A DNA stretch of 34,869 nt from Nostoc sp. LPT (GTDB lineage Bacteria; Cyanobacteriota; Cyanobacteriia; Cyanobacteriales; Nostocaceae). A program made the translations under genes and the position numbers. Position 1 is the first letter of the stretch; each line of letters starts with the position of its first letter. Of this stretch, positions 17,123 through 24,671 are shown piece after piece. The DNA is taken from contig NZ_JABXKF010000164.1 in assembly GCF_017115165.1 (NCBI RefSeq), positions 1 through 34,869 of the forward strand, given 5' to 3'. The notes under the pieces were generated by a model. That model worked only from the letters and a program-made list of their open reading frames with translations. It did no database searches and was not told where the DNA came from.

Positions 17123-18445
17123 TCAAATTGGCACGGTCAACCTCTGATAAACTGTCCCCAAGGCATCAGCATCGCCAACGTTACCTGGAAACAGCACCAC
17201 AGGTAAATCAGGAAACTGAGGATGATCGGATGGCGTTAACACCATTGAACAACCAGCTAAAATTTGACCGAGTAAACGGGCTGAAGTTAAAGCTAGTCCA
17301 GTACTCAAAACGTCATTAGAAGTAATACCACCCTTGCTGATTAAGAATCCTATATCAGATGGTAAACCGCGGACAATATCCATCAATAAACCTGAAACTT
17401 TTTCCCCAAACTCCAATCGTGTCTTGACATCTTTAAAATTCAGTTCCTGACGGCTAGTATAAACCACTGGTGTTTTGCCAGCTTTGTGTGCCGCTCGTGT
17501 ACTTTCTTGAATTTCACTTAGCAATGCCGCAGATTGATTTGCATCATCAAGTAATCGCGCAACATTCACTTCAATTCCCACTGTTCCTTCTAGTTGCAAT
17601 AGCGCCTCTAATTGCTGGGTAGTTTTTTTCACATGGGAACCAACAATCACTGCACCTGGTTTGCCTTGGCGCACGTACTGCCCCATGTTTTCGGCAGCAA
17701 TTGGTTGGGGTGGTAAAGCAGCTAAAGCCGTCAAAATACTTGCTGCACTGCGAAATAAAAAGCGTTTCCCTTGAGTTGCGGCTGCTAATACATCTACTGC
17801 AAAACGGTTGAAATCGGCTTGAGTTTCACCATCGACGACAGCGCACTGATTACCACTCAGTTTTAGCAAGCGTTCCAAACTACCAGCGCGAATATCGGCG
17901 AGGAGAAACCTTTCTACTGCTTCAGCACTAATTCGTTCTTGAGTCTTTTCTTCAACATACTTGGGTAAGTAACTGTGATGGTAGCTGAAGACTGAATCAC
18001 GGGCAAATTCAGTTTCATGGACTGGGGTAGGTACACCGCCAATAATCAAGTAATGCACGCTGTCACTGGTGATGCGTCCGCCTTCAAAAAATGCTGGTAC
18101 GAGAAAATGAGCATCAAAGGGGCCGAGTTCTTGGGCGATCGCATCTGTTTCAATGGGATAATGTCCCCGCAAAGTAGAATCAGAACGGCTGACAATCAGA
18201 AAATCGTCAATTCCTTCAGCCTTCAAAGCGATTTTCAGGTTATGGCAAACTTCTTGAGTGACAGATGCAGCTGACTCTGGCGTTAGCGATCTAGTATTAG
18301 TCAGCACAAAGAAAATCGGCGAATCATCCTGCAACCCGCTGCGTAAAGTCTCCACATCCCAGTGCATTAGCAGCAAGCAGCTGTGGACTGTTTGAGAACC
18401 TGTAGGGTCATCATCCAGGACAATTATTTTGGGTTTGTTGCTCAT
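17123..18445 (-). CDS. Four-carbon acid sugar kinase family protein (DUF1537)
   Basis: These kinases phosphorylate four-carbon sugar acids such as erythronate or threonate with ATP. The 440-residue protein has the N-terminal DDDPTGS motif (10-16), SRSDSTLRGHYP in the substrate-binding domain, and VGSHVKKTTQQL. The C-terminal nucleotide-binding domain has SKGGITSNDV and the closing FPGNVGDADALGTVYQRL. The usual partners (dehydrogenase, aldolase) are not nearby, so the substrate is open. The gene is on the minC strand but separated by about 165 bases with repeats, and is probably independent. Confidence 0.88.
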   Translation of the reverse strand: MSNKPKIIVLDDDPTGSQTVHSCLLLMHWDVETLRSGLQDDSPIFFVLTNTRSLTPESAASVTQEVCHNLKIALKAEGIDDFLIVSRSDSTLRGHYPIETDAIAQELGPFDAHFLVPAFFEGGRITSDSVHYLIIGGVPTPVHETEFARDSVFSYHHSYLPKYVEEKTQERISAEAVERFLLADIRAGSLERLLKLSGNQCAVVDGETQADFNRFAVDVLAAATQGKRFLFRSAASILTALAALPPQPIAAENMGQYVRQGKPGAVIVGSHVKKTTQQLEALLQLEGTVGIEVNVARLLDDANQSAALLSEIQESTRAAHKAGKTPVVYTSRQELNFKDVKTRLEFGEKVSGLLMDIVRGLPSDIGFLISKGGITSNDVLSTGLALTSARLLGQILAGCSMVLTPSDHPQFPDLPVVLFPGNVGDADALGTVYQRLTVPI

Positions 18446-18501
18446 TTAAGTCAACTGGGCGATTGTTTTCTGGGAAATTTATCAACAGAGGTAATCTCTA
18501 C

Positions 18502-19164
18502 TCAGCCTTTCTGCAATTTTCTGATTTCTGCTTGGACATCGATCGCAATTTGCAATGATTGATTTAGCAACTGAGCATATTCGCCTGCTTGACTACTAAC
18601 TTGTAAAGCTCGCAGACTGGCTAAATTATTCACAAATAACTCTTGGTTATTAGCAAGCAATTTTTTATTATCTCGCAAAATTCGTTCCGTTTTCAGAGCG
18701 CGGACTAAATCTTCTCTAATTAGTTGCAAGGCGGCGGTTACTTTATCTCGGTCATGGATACTGCTTTCTACGTTTCCTGATGCTGCCAATTGGTCATTGA
18801 TATCGATGGCAGCAACCAGGTCATGATATTTATCAACTTCATCTAAAAGTATTGTCAGTCCTTCAGGACAGGTTAATTGTCGCCACAGCCATCGCCCCAC
18901 TAATATCGGCATTGGCACTAAAATTAGTAAAAGAATTCCTAGTCGAACTGAAGAACCAATTGTTGGCAGAATAATAAACGCGTAAACAAAGCCCACAATT
19001 ATTGGTGTTAGTGCCAGCGTCACCAGCATTTCACTGATCAAAAACCCTAATCGCTTTTTGCCATCTCGCAAAATCGAGGGACGAAAAACGTCTTCTGGAT
19101 CGAATCCAGTCAAACGTCTCAGTTCCCCCTTACTAATTTCCAAGCCTATTAAGTCCGGCTGCAC
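18502..19164 (-). CDS. Hypothetical two-helix membrane protein
   Basis: The 220-residue protein has a short soluble N-terminus, then two membrane helices (about 41-68 and 73-92). The second ends in an aromatic/basic boundary (RWLWRQLTC). A long, mostly helical C-terminal part of about 120 residues follows, rich in Leu, Glu, Lys and Asn (ERILRDNKKLLANNQELF), with coiled-coil character. No enzyme motif is seen and I do not recognise a named family. It lies 56 bases upstream of the DUF1537 gene on the same strand and may share its transcript. Confidence 0.65.
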   Translation of the reverse strand: MQPDLIGLEISKGELRRLTGFDPEDVFRPSILRDGKKRLGFLISEMLVTLALTPIIVGFVYAFIILPTIGSSVRLGILLLILVPMPILVGRWLWRQLTCPEGLTILLDEVDKYHDLVAAIDINDQLAASGNVESSIHDRDKVTAALQLIREDLVRALKTERILRDNKKLLANNQELFVNNLASLRALQVSSQAGEYAQLLNQSLQIAIDVQAEIRKLQKG

Positions 19165-19555
19165 GTCTGCATACTCCTATGGAAACCCAAGTTGCGTATT
19201 CACTCTCTGTGGATTAGACTTTAACCACTATTTCTACGTCCACCAGAGACGTTGTGTTCCCAGTATTACAAATGGATGGCTTTTTACGCACCCGTCCATA
19301 AAAAAGAACTGTGTGAGCTATTTCCTAAGATTCAAACACGTTTTACTGAGCGTATTGGCTGATAATGTACGTAGCGAGTCTAGCAAAGCTATAGCAAGTA
19401 TACTGACCACTTAAGAAATTCAACCAAAAGGAATGCGGTTGGTTGCTGTTTACTCTATTAAGCGTAACCTTTCATCATATCATGTAAAAGAAAAAAATAT
19501 TCCTTATTATTGATAACAAGGGATATTCGATAATATGGATTAAAAATCTTCTCTT
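19165..19555. other. Divergent intergenic region
   Basis: About 390 bases lie between the membrane protein and the Fic gene. The only structure I see is a 12-base direct repeat TCGATAATATGG at 19527-19538 and 19566-19577, one copy before and one just inside the Fic start. The open frame at 19058-19414 shows no coding character. Confidence 0.5.
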
Positions 19556-20728
19556 GTGAATGGAATCGATAATATGGTTGATACCCATAGAGCAGGTAAA
19601 TACGTAGAGCAACTTGCTGGATACAAAGCTTTTATACCTAATCCTTTGCCGCCTAAACCTAAATTATGTATTGACGATGAAATGTTTGAACTTTTATCAC
19701 AAGCAGATAGAGCGTTAGGTCGTTTAGATGGCTCGACAGACGCTTTACCTAATCCTGACTTATTCGTATTTATGTATGTTCGTAAAGAGGCAGTATTGTC
19801 AAGTCAGATAGAAGGAACACAAGCTTCTTTAATAGATGTTCTTGAATTTGAATCTCGTACAGTAGAACCAGACAACCCGCAAGATGTAACTGAAGTTGTC
19901 AACTATATTGCAGCAATTAATCACGGACTCAAAAGATTAGAAAATAATTTTCCTTTATCATTGCGATTGATTCGTGAAATTCATAAAGAATTATTGAGAG
20001 AAGGTCGAGGTTCTGAAAAAGGACCAGGAGAGTTTCGCCGCAGCCAAAATTGGATTGGCGCTGGAAAATGTTCTTTAAAAGAAGCTACTTATGTTCCACC
20101 TCCACCCCATGATATGCAAGAAGCTTTAAGTAATTTTGAGAAGTTTTTACATGACTCTGCCCCAATGCCAGCTTTAATTAAAATTGGATTAGCTCATGCT
20201 CAGTTTGAAACAATTCACCCTTTTGAAGACGGCAACGGAAGAACAGGACGTTTGCTAATTACTTTCTTGTTATGTGAAAAAAATATATTAAAACGCCCAT
20301 TGTTATACATATCTTATTAGTTCAAAAAACACCGATTGCAATATTACGATTATCTTCAATCTATAAGGGATACTGGGGATTGGGAAAGCTGGCTTAAGTT
20401 TTTTCTAAAAGGTGTATATGAAGTTGCTCAGGAAGCATCTACTGTTGCTCGTCAAATAGTTAATTTAAAAGAGGAACATCGTAGAATAGTAATAAAAGAA
20501 ATCAGCAGTCGCAAGTCAGGAAGTGCTATAGCTTTACTTGAAAAACTTTATTTCCAACCAGTTTTTAATATGGAAGTTGCTCAAGAAATTACCCAATTAT
20601 CATATGCTAATACTAACAATTTAGTCAAAGAATTATGTGCCATAGGAATTGTGCAAGAAATTACTGGAAATAAACGTAACCGAGCTTTTACTTATAGCCC
20701 ATACCTATCTATTTTTAACGAGCGCTAA
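19556..20728 (+). pseudogene. Fic family AMPylase-like gene split by one amber codon
   Basis: The frame is continuous except for TAG at 20318-20320. The first part (254 residues from a GTG at 19556, or from ATG at 19574) holds the inhibitory helix motif SSQIEG (82-87) and the catalytic Fic motif HPFEDGNGRTGR (221-232). This is the class in which the alpha-inh helix precedes the core. The second part resumes as FKKHRLQYYDYL, directly matching the usual continuation of Fic proteins, and carries a C-terminal winged-helix domain (about 20505-20720). Fic enzymes transfer AMP or related groups to protein hydroxyls. The amber codon would remove the end of the Fic domain and the DNA-binding part. A short active product or stop-codon read-through cannot be excluded. 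Confidence 0.85.
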
Positions 20729-20902
20729 CAAATAAGGATTAGTATTTCATATTTGGCAAGATTTATACATCCTTTAATCCTTTGTTAACAGAGTTACTTA
20801 AGAGGATTTACAAAAGTTTTGCGATGCCATTCGTTTAAGTTGAATTTTCAACACTGGGTCAGTGAGGCATTATTGCAGGAATTCGTCGGGTGGGGATTCA
20901 TT

Positions 20903-21400
20903 TTAATCGGGTTTACCGTGATGATTGTGGTTATATTCAGGAAACCAGTTTTCATCTAAGATTTGTTCTAAAGAGCCAATGGGTATTAAGGGGAATATGT
21001 CAATGGTAAGTTGAGAGCGATCGCTTGCTTCTATCCTTGCATCTTGATAACATTCATCAAATATTTCTAAAATATAAGGTTTTAAGCTAGGACTATCTTT
21101 AAGAGCTTTTTTAATCTCTCTACGAAAAGTCCTGATTTCTCCTTTCCAATGTCCTTGATTACGTTCTCGTTCATGATCCCAACACTTGAGTTTTAGTAGA
21201 TGTTCAAGAAGCTTAATTAATAAACTTTCAATTGTTCGCTTCTCCCTTCTACCCATAGTTTCTAATTCTTCTAACAAATTATCTAAATCAACAGCAGAAA
21301 ACTGTCCAGCACGAAGTTGGTTTATAGTTGTCCTCAGCCACAGATAATAATCTTCGTCGTATAAGGTTTGAGTTGCTGATTGGATTATTGGTTTTACCAT
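20903..21400 (-). CDS. DUF29 domain protein, copy 1
   Basis: The 165-residue protein belongs to the DUF29 family, common in multiple copies in cyanobacteria and of unknown function. Typical features are YDEDYYLWLRTTINQLRAGQF near the start, DLDNLLEELETMGRREKR, LLEHLLKLKCW and the closing FPLIPIGSLEQILDENWFP. A His-rich end (EYNHNHH) could bind metal but this is speculative. A GTAGGAG ribosome-binding site lies before the ATG. A paralogue with nearly the same C-terminal half lies at 25378-25872 on the same strand. Family members often sit near toxin-antitoxin genes and repeats, as here. Confidence 0.88.
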   Translation of the reverse strand: MVKPIIQSATQTLYDEDYYLWLRTTINQLRAGQFSAVDLDNLLEELETMGRREKRTIESLLIKLLEHLLKLKCWDHERERNQGHWKGEIRTFRREIKKALKDSPSLKPYILEIFDECYQDARIEASDRSQLTIDIFPLIPIGSLEQILDENWFPEYNHNHHGKPD

Positions 21401-21445
21401 AGACTAGCCGAACTCCTACTATTTTTTTAATTTAGCCAGATCGAC

Positions 21446-22483
21446 TTAGGGTAAATGCCAACTCAGTGTGACTTGCACTTGTCCATCAGGTAAAGCTGAC
21501 ATTTCCCATGCACCATCTGGAAGTTCAGAGGCGATCGCATTCATCATCTTACTGCCATAGCCACCTTTTGGACGTTCACAAGCGGTAGGTTTGATAATTG
21601 AGGCATCATTGGCGATCGCTAAAATACATCTGACTCCCTGTTGCTCTAAACTAATACACACTTGGGTAGCAGTACCGTGGGGTGGTTGGGCGTGTTGGAT
21701 CACATTATTCAGTGCTTCGCGGAAAAAGCGGTAAATTTCCTCTCAATGTTCAATCCAAACACTGTTTAATTCTGGTTCTTGCAGAGGCTGAAGTTCTGTA
21801 ATCACTGTTAAAGTTAACTTTCCAGAATTGACTAAATCTTGCAGCGTCGCTCTAATTCCGACATCTAACCCTTGTCGTAATGCTGGAGTCACCTCCATTT
21901 TCTCAGCTACACTACGAATGTTATACAATTTATCCCTAATTTCCTGCCCTAAAGCTGCCAACTTATCTAAAATTGAATCCACATCTAAATCAGATTCCAA
22001 TTCAATTTTGTCCATCACTAGCTTCAAATCTTGCAAAGCCCCATCATGGATATCAGAAGCAGTGCGATGAAGGATTTTACGTGTGCGGGAAAGAATCGCC
22101 TCTTGTTCAGCCGCCTTTAGTTGGCTAATTTGATAATTTTGGAGAATAATAACCTCTTTTTGTCGTACCCAAATGAAATAGATAAAAACAGATATCCCTG
22201 TTGCTGTCCATATCAACAGAGGCAGAATAATTGATAATATCCACTTGCATTTAAAGAGAATTAAACATAGTCCAAAATAACCCCCAAATATTGCCAAAAC
22301 TAGCCCTAATAAACGCCAATTTTGATAACTAGAAACACTAGCACTAATAAAAACTGCTCCTAAAATAATGATTATCAACTCCAACCATTGCGGCGGAATT
22401 TGTAAAAATGAATCTGTCATCAAACTGGCCATGAGGTTGGACTGAATTTCTACGCCGGCCATGCTGTCGCCGAAAGATGACAT
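21446..22483 (-). pseudogene. CHASE2-type sensor histidine kinase, truncated and with internal stop
   Basis: The frame from 22483 to 21446 is interrupted by a single TGA at 21743-21745. Before it come the last part of a CHASE2 sensor (FGDSMAGVEIQSNLMASL) and three membrane helices. The dimerisation box SDIHDGALQDLKLVMDKIE, with the phospho-accepting His, follows. After the stop the frame continues at once with the N box YRFFREALNNVIQHAQ and a compact ATP-binding end (GGYGSKMMN). The front half of CHASE2 and the true start are missing: at 22484 the sequence changes to a transposase remnant. The natural partner is probably the LuxR-type regulator at 24668. The protein cannot signal as a whole. 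Confidence 0.8.
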
Positions 22484-22697
22484 TCAGGTTTTAAAGTATT
22501 GCCTCGACGTTGGGTTGTAGAGCGTACACTTGCATGGCTTGGTCGCTATCGTCGTCTGAGTAAAGATTACGAATATCATCCAATAAACTTGCGAAACCAT
22601 GATATACGCCGCGATGACGCATCTAATGTTACGTCGATTAGCCCACAATCATCGTTGCTCAACTGCTTAAGATTTATTTTATAAACACCCTCTTAGA
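22484..22697 (+). mobile_element. IS5-type transposase C-terminal remnant
   Basis: From 22484 the plus frame reads GFKVLPRRWVVERTLAWLGRYRRLSKDYEY, the conserved C-terminal DDE-domain block of IS5-family transposases including the catalytic Glu. About one extra base near 22585 shifts the frame; in the next frame the text continues ETMIYAAMTHLMLRRLAHNH and ends in TAA at 22668-22670. The stretch TTTATAAACACCCTCTTA (about 22678-22695) looks like the terminal repeat. The front of the element is missing and its internal sequence abuts the kinase directly, so this is a deletion scar, not an intact insertion. Confidence 0.8.
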
Positions 22698-22765
22698 TAT
22701 AGTTCCAGTGCCGTTTATTCGGAAGTAAGTTATCGGTTGACTAGCTTATTTCAGATTATGCAACC

Positions 22766-23062
22766 GCACTTTCGATGACATGAAAGTGTTGTGCGATCGC
22801 ACGTTTTTGATTGGATGCAGTAGTGCGATCGCACTTTCTACTACACGTCATTCAGATCCCTTACTTCTTGAAGAAGTTGGGGATCTAGTCTCCCACTTTC
22901 TACGGCATGATTATTTTAGGCGATCACACTTTTCATGACACGATGATTTTGGGCGATGCCTACGGCGATAAACTACGCACTCTCGATAACCCGATTATTT
23001 TAGGCGATGCCTGCGGCGGTAAACTACGCACTTTTGATTACACGATGATTTGAGGCGATCGC
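22766..23062. repeat. Array A: tandem HIP1-ended ~33-bp repeats, some with an 18-bp insert
   Basis: Units have the form ACTTTNGATNACACGATN followed by ATTTTAGGCGATCGC. Copies at 22895-22927 and 23030-23062 are about 33 bases with GCGATCAC or GCGATCGC ends. Copies at 22928-22978 and 22979-23029 are 51 bases because GCCTACGGCGATAAACTA or GCCTGCGGCGGTAAACTA sits between GCGAT and CGC. Earlier units (22766-22853) are more degenerate. A 33-base palindrome interrupts the array at 22854-22886. Confidence 0.85.
22854..22886. repeat. 33-bp palindrome inserted in array A
   Basis: The element starts AGATCCC, has TTCTTGAAGAA at its centre and ends GGGGATCT, so it can fold almost end to end. It interrupts a repeat unit that would otherwise continue from CACGTCATT to the next ACTTTC. 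I recall near-identical palindromes scattered in Nostoc genomes. Confidence 0.7.
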
Positions 23063-23147
23063 AATGATTTCGAGTTGAAGTGAAATAGATGAGAGCGAGC
23101 GCAATCAATCTCTTGCTCAGAGGAGTGGTGATCAACATCGACGCTTA

Positions 23148-23540
23148 TTAGAAGCGAATAATTTCGATCGTGCGGCGCGATCGCTGAAAACAGACATCAA
23201 ATTCTCGAAAGAAGTTCGTTTGCCCAAGAATTAAGGGCACCTGAGAGGCTTGTGCCCAGGCAAATGCTAGGCGAACTGGTTCCAGATTCCCAATTTGAAC
23301 ATGCACAAATAAACCCCGTGCTTCAACCCTTGCAAGATTTCCAGCCAATGGCAAGCGGACAGTTTGTTCCTCCCAAATTGCACCCAATTGCAGCCCGATG
23401 TCATAAGGTAATAGATTGACCGTAGATCCAGTATCTAGCAGTGCATTCGCAAACACAGAAAAGCCTGCATGACTCAGAGTGATGGAAATCGTGGGTAATG
23501 CTTCATCGTTAGAAAAGGGAAACTCGATTGTACTAGGCAT
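23148..23540 (-). CDS. Retropepsin-like (clan AA) aspartic protease
   Basis: The protein has the single aspartic-protease motif ALLDTGSTVNLLPYDIGLQLG, then a hydrophobic-hydrophobic-Gly segment VPLILGQTNFFREFDV, as in retroviral-like single-domain proteases that act as homodimers. From the ATG at 23540 it is 130 residues; an earlier ATG at 23561 would add seven but has poorly spaced ribosome-binding bases. The 23540 start overlaps the stop of the upstream small gene (ATG..TAG), a sign of translational coupling. The substrate is unknown. The pair sits between two repeat arrays, which suggests a mobile or recently rearranged cassette. Confidence 0.82.
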   Translation of the reverse strand: MPSTIEFPFSNDEALPTISITLSHAGFSVFANALLDTGSTVNLLPYDIGLQLGAIWEEQTVRLPLAGNLARVEARGLFVHVQIGNLEPVRLAFAWAQASQVPLILGQTNFFREFDVCFQRSRRTIEIIRF

Positions 23541-23751
23541 GAGTAGATGTCTCTTGGTCATCCTGAATCATTTGCATCAGAATGTTTGAGGCTTCCGTTG
23601 CGTCGTAGGGCGACCAAACTGGATACTCTGATGCAAAAAAGATGACTTGTAGTTCAGCGTCTGGGATTTGTGCAGCTAGGAGTTTGAAGAGTGATAATTT
23701 GTCTGACTGGCTCAGATTATTCACCAAAGGAATTAACTCAGCGAGAGACAT
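23533..23751 (-). CDS. Small protein co-encoded with the aspartic protease
   Basis: The 72-residue protein starts MSLAELIPLVNNLSQSDKLSLF, a pattern typical of small antitoxin-like or regulatory proteins in cyanobacteria. The C-terminal half (ASEYPVWSPYDATEAS) is the region that often ends in a short interaction tail. A GGGAG ribosome-binding site precedes the ATG by about eight bases. Its stop overlaps the protease start, so the two genes form an operon and the products may interact. It could be a substrate or partner of the protease; no named family is recognised. Confidence 0.7.
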   Translation of the reverse strand: MSLAELIPLVNNLSQSDKLSLFKLLAAQIPDAELQVIFFASEYPVWSPYDATEASNILMQMIQDDQETSTHA

Positions 23752-23823
23752 GGTTTAAACTCCCAGACATACGAGAATGCATTTATCATAAGCGATCTGT
23801 GAGATACTAGGAGAAGCGATTGC

Positions 23824-23977
23824 AATTTCAATTACACGATAAGTTTAGGCGATGCCTACGGCGGTAAACTATACACTTTCGATAACACGATTCTTTGATG
23901 CGATGCCTGCGGCGGTAAACTACGCACTTTTGATAACCCGAATTATTTTAGGCGATGCCTGCGGCGGTAAACTACGC
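23824..23977. repeat. Array B: three HIP1-ended units, all carrying the 18-bp insert
   Basis: Three consecutive units (23824-23874, 23875-23925, 23926-23977; 51, 51 and 52 bases) share the array A form. Each contains GCCTACGGCGGTAAACTA or GCCTGCGGCGGTAAACTA after GCGAT. A GCGATTGC directly precedes the first unit. Confidence 0.87.
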
Positions 23978-24037
23978 ACTGGCAATATTGCCAACAGCAC
24001 ATAGGAATTATTCGGTTAATTTAGTAGGTTGCCCAGA

Positions 24038-24062
24038 GCGATCCTACGGCGGTAAACTACGC
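24038..24062. repeat. Single copy of the 18-bp HIP1-associated module
   Basis: GCGAT is followed by CCTACGGCGGTAAACTA and CGCAC. It lacks the leading G of the module and stands outside array B in non-repeated flanking sequence. Confidence 0.8.
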
Positions 24063-24111
24063 ACTAACTGGAGCAGCTACAATATGGCAGATCGCTTTTT
24101 TATATTAGCTA

Positions 24112-24384
24112 ATGAATACTTCCAGTACAAAGCGACAGCAGATTATCGAGTCAATCAACACTTTGCCAGAGGACTCTCTCTCTGAACTGATCAATTTTGT
24201 TGATTATCTTCACTATAAATTAGCCCAAAAGCAGCCCCAAAAAACTAGCATCAACTTCTTGCTTTCAGTGGCAAAATTAGGAAGCTCGATGGAAAAAAAT
24301 GTTTCAGAGCGAGATGAGGAGATTCTTGTTAGTGAAGTTGATCCTATTCGCGGTTGGAGTCTGCATTTAGATGAGCAAGTATGA
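24112..24384 (+). CDS. Antitoxin-like protein (DUF2281/VapB type)
   Basis: The 90-residue protein starts with a helical part (STKRQQIIESINTLPEDSL) followed by ELINFVDYLHYKLAQK, the hallmark of DUF2281 antitoxin-like proteins. The C-terminal tail (GWSLHLDEQV) would wrap the toxin. Its stop overlaps the start of the PIN-domain gene (ATGA), the usual layout of a toxin-antitoxin operon. No DNA-binding fold is obvious at the N-terminus. With the toxin damaged, the antitoxin may be a relic or act elsewhere. Confidence 0.8.
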   Translation: MNTSSTKRQQIIESINTLPEDSLSELINFVDYLHYKLAQKQPQKTSINFLLSVAKLGSSMEKNVSERDEEILVSEVDPIRGWSLHLDEQV

Positions 24385-24671
24385 CCGTCATACTTGGTAC
24401 CAGCTTCTTATTTGCACTAGCTGATCAAAGCGATCGCAATCACGATCGTGTTCTAGCTGTTGCACATAGTATAAATGAACCTCTGCTGCTTCCTAGTGTT
24501 GTCCTTCCTGAAATCTGCTATTTGATTGCATCAAGGTTAGGGCATCAAGCAATGTGTCAATTCCTAACTAATAAAATATTGGAGCAGGTTAAAGCGATGC
24601 CTACGGCAGTAAACATAAAATACACAGGTTTAATTTCAGCCGTACTTACGGAATCATCGCCTAAGACATGA
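24381..24671 (+). pseudogene. Damaged PIN-domain (VapC-like) toxin
   Basis: The front matches PIN-domain ribonucleases: MTVILGTSFLFALADQSDRNHDRVL, then LPSVVLPEICYLIASRLG with the conserved Glu. Two defects are visible. The first metal-binding Asp, normally in a (V/I)(L/V)DTS motif, is Gly (GGT in place of GAT). The frame departs from the family after about residue 70, exactly where GCGATGCCTACGGCAGTAAAC (a copy of the 18-bp module) begins at 24594. The later catalytic Asp residues are absent; typical length is about 130-140. The rest of the frame runs into the leader of the next gene. It should be inactive as a nuclease. Confidence 0.8.
24594..24614. repeat. Copy of the 18-bp module at the PIN gene breakpoint
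   Basis: GCGAT is followed by GCCTACGGCAGTAAAC and then unrelated sequence, so the right end (TACGC) is missing. This is where PIN homology stops. Confidence 0.8.

Larger units (their letters stand above)
22698..23147. other. Intergenic region holding repeat array A
   Basis: No gene is present. Apart from about 70 bases after the transposase remnant and about 85 before the aspartic protease gene, it is filled with HIP1-ended tandem repeats (listed separately) and one inserted palindrome. Confidence 0.7.
23752..24111. other. Intergenic region holding repeat array B
   Basis: No gene is present. The region holds array B and one further single copy of the 18-bp module, then a short leader for the antitoxin-like gene. 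The open frame at 23955-24185 runs across the repeats and is not a gene. Confidence 0.7.

Noticed and set aside
19556..20728. Two separate genes at the Fic locus
   Set aside because: The two frames are the same frame separated by one TAG, and the second part begins with the normal continuation of Fic proteins.
6439..22483. Genetic-code reassignment explaining the in-frame stops
   Set aside because: TAG, TAA and TGA are all involved, while the intact genes in the window end normally with the same codons.
22766..23977. Possible CRISPR array
   Set aside because: The repeats are contiguous and end in HIP1, there are no unique spacers between constant repeats, and no cas genes are in the window.
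23955..24185. 76-codon frame across array B
   Set aside because: It is a reading of the 18-bp module and leader of the antitoxin-like gene, with no independent protein features.
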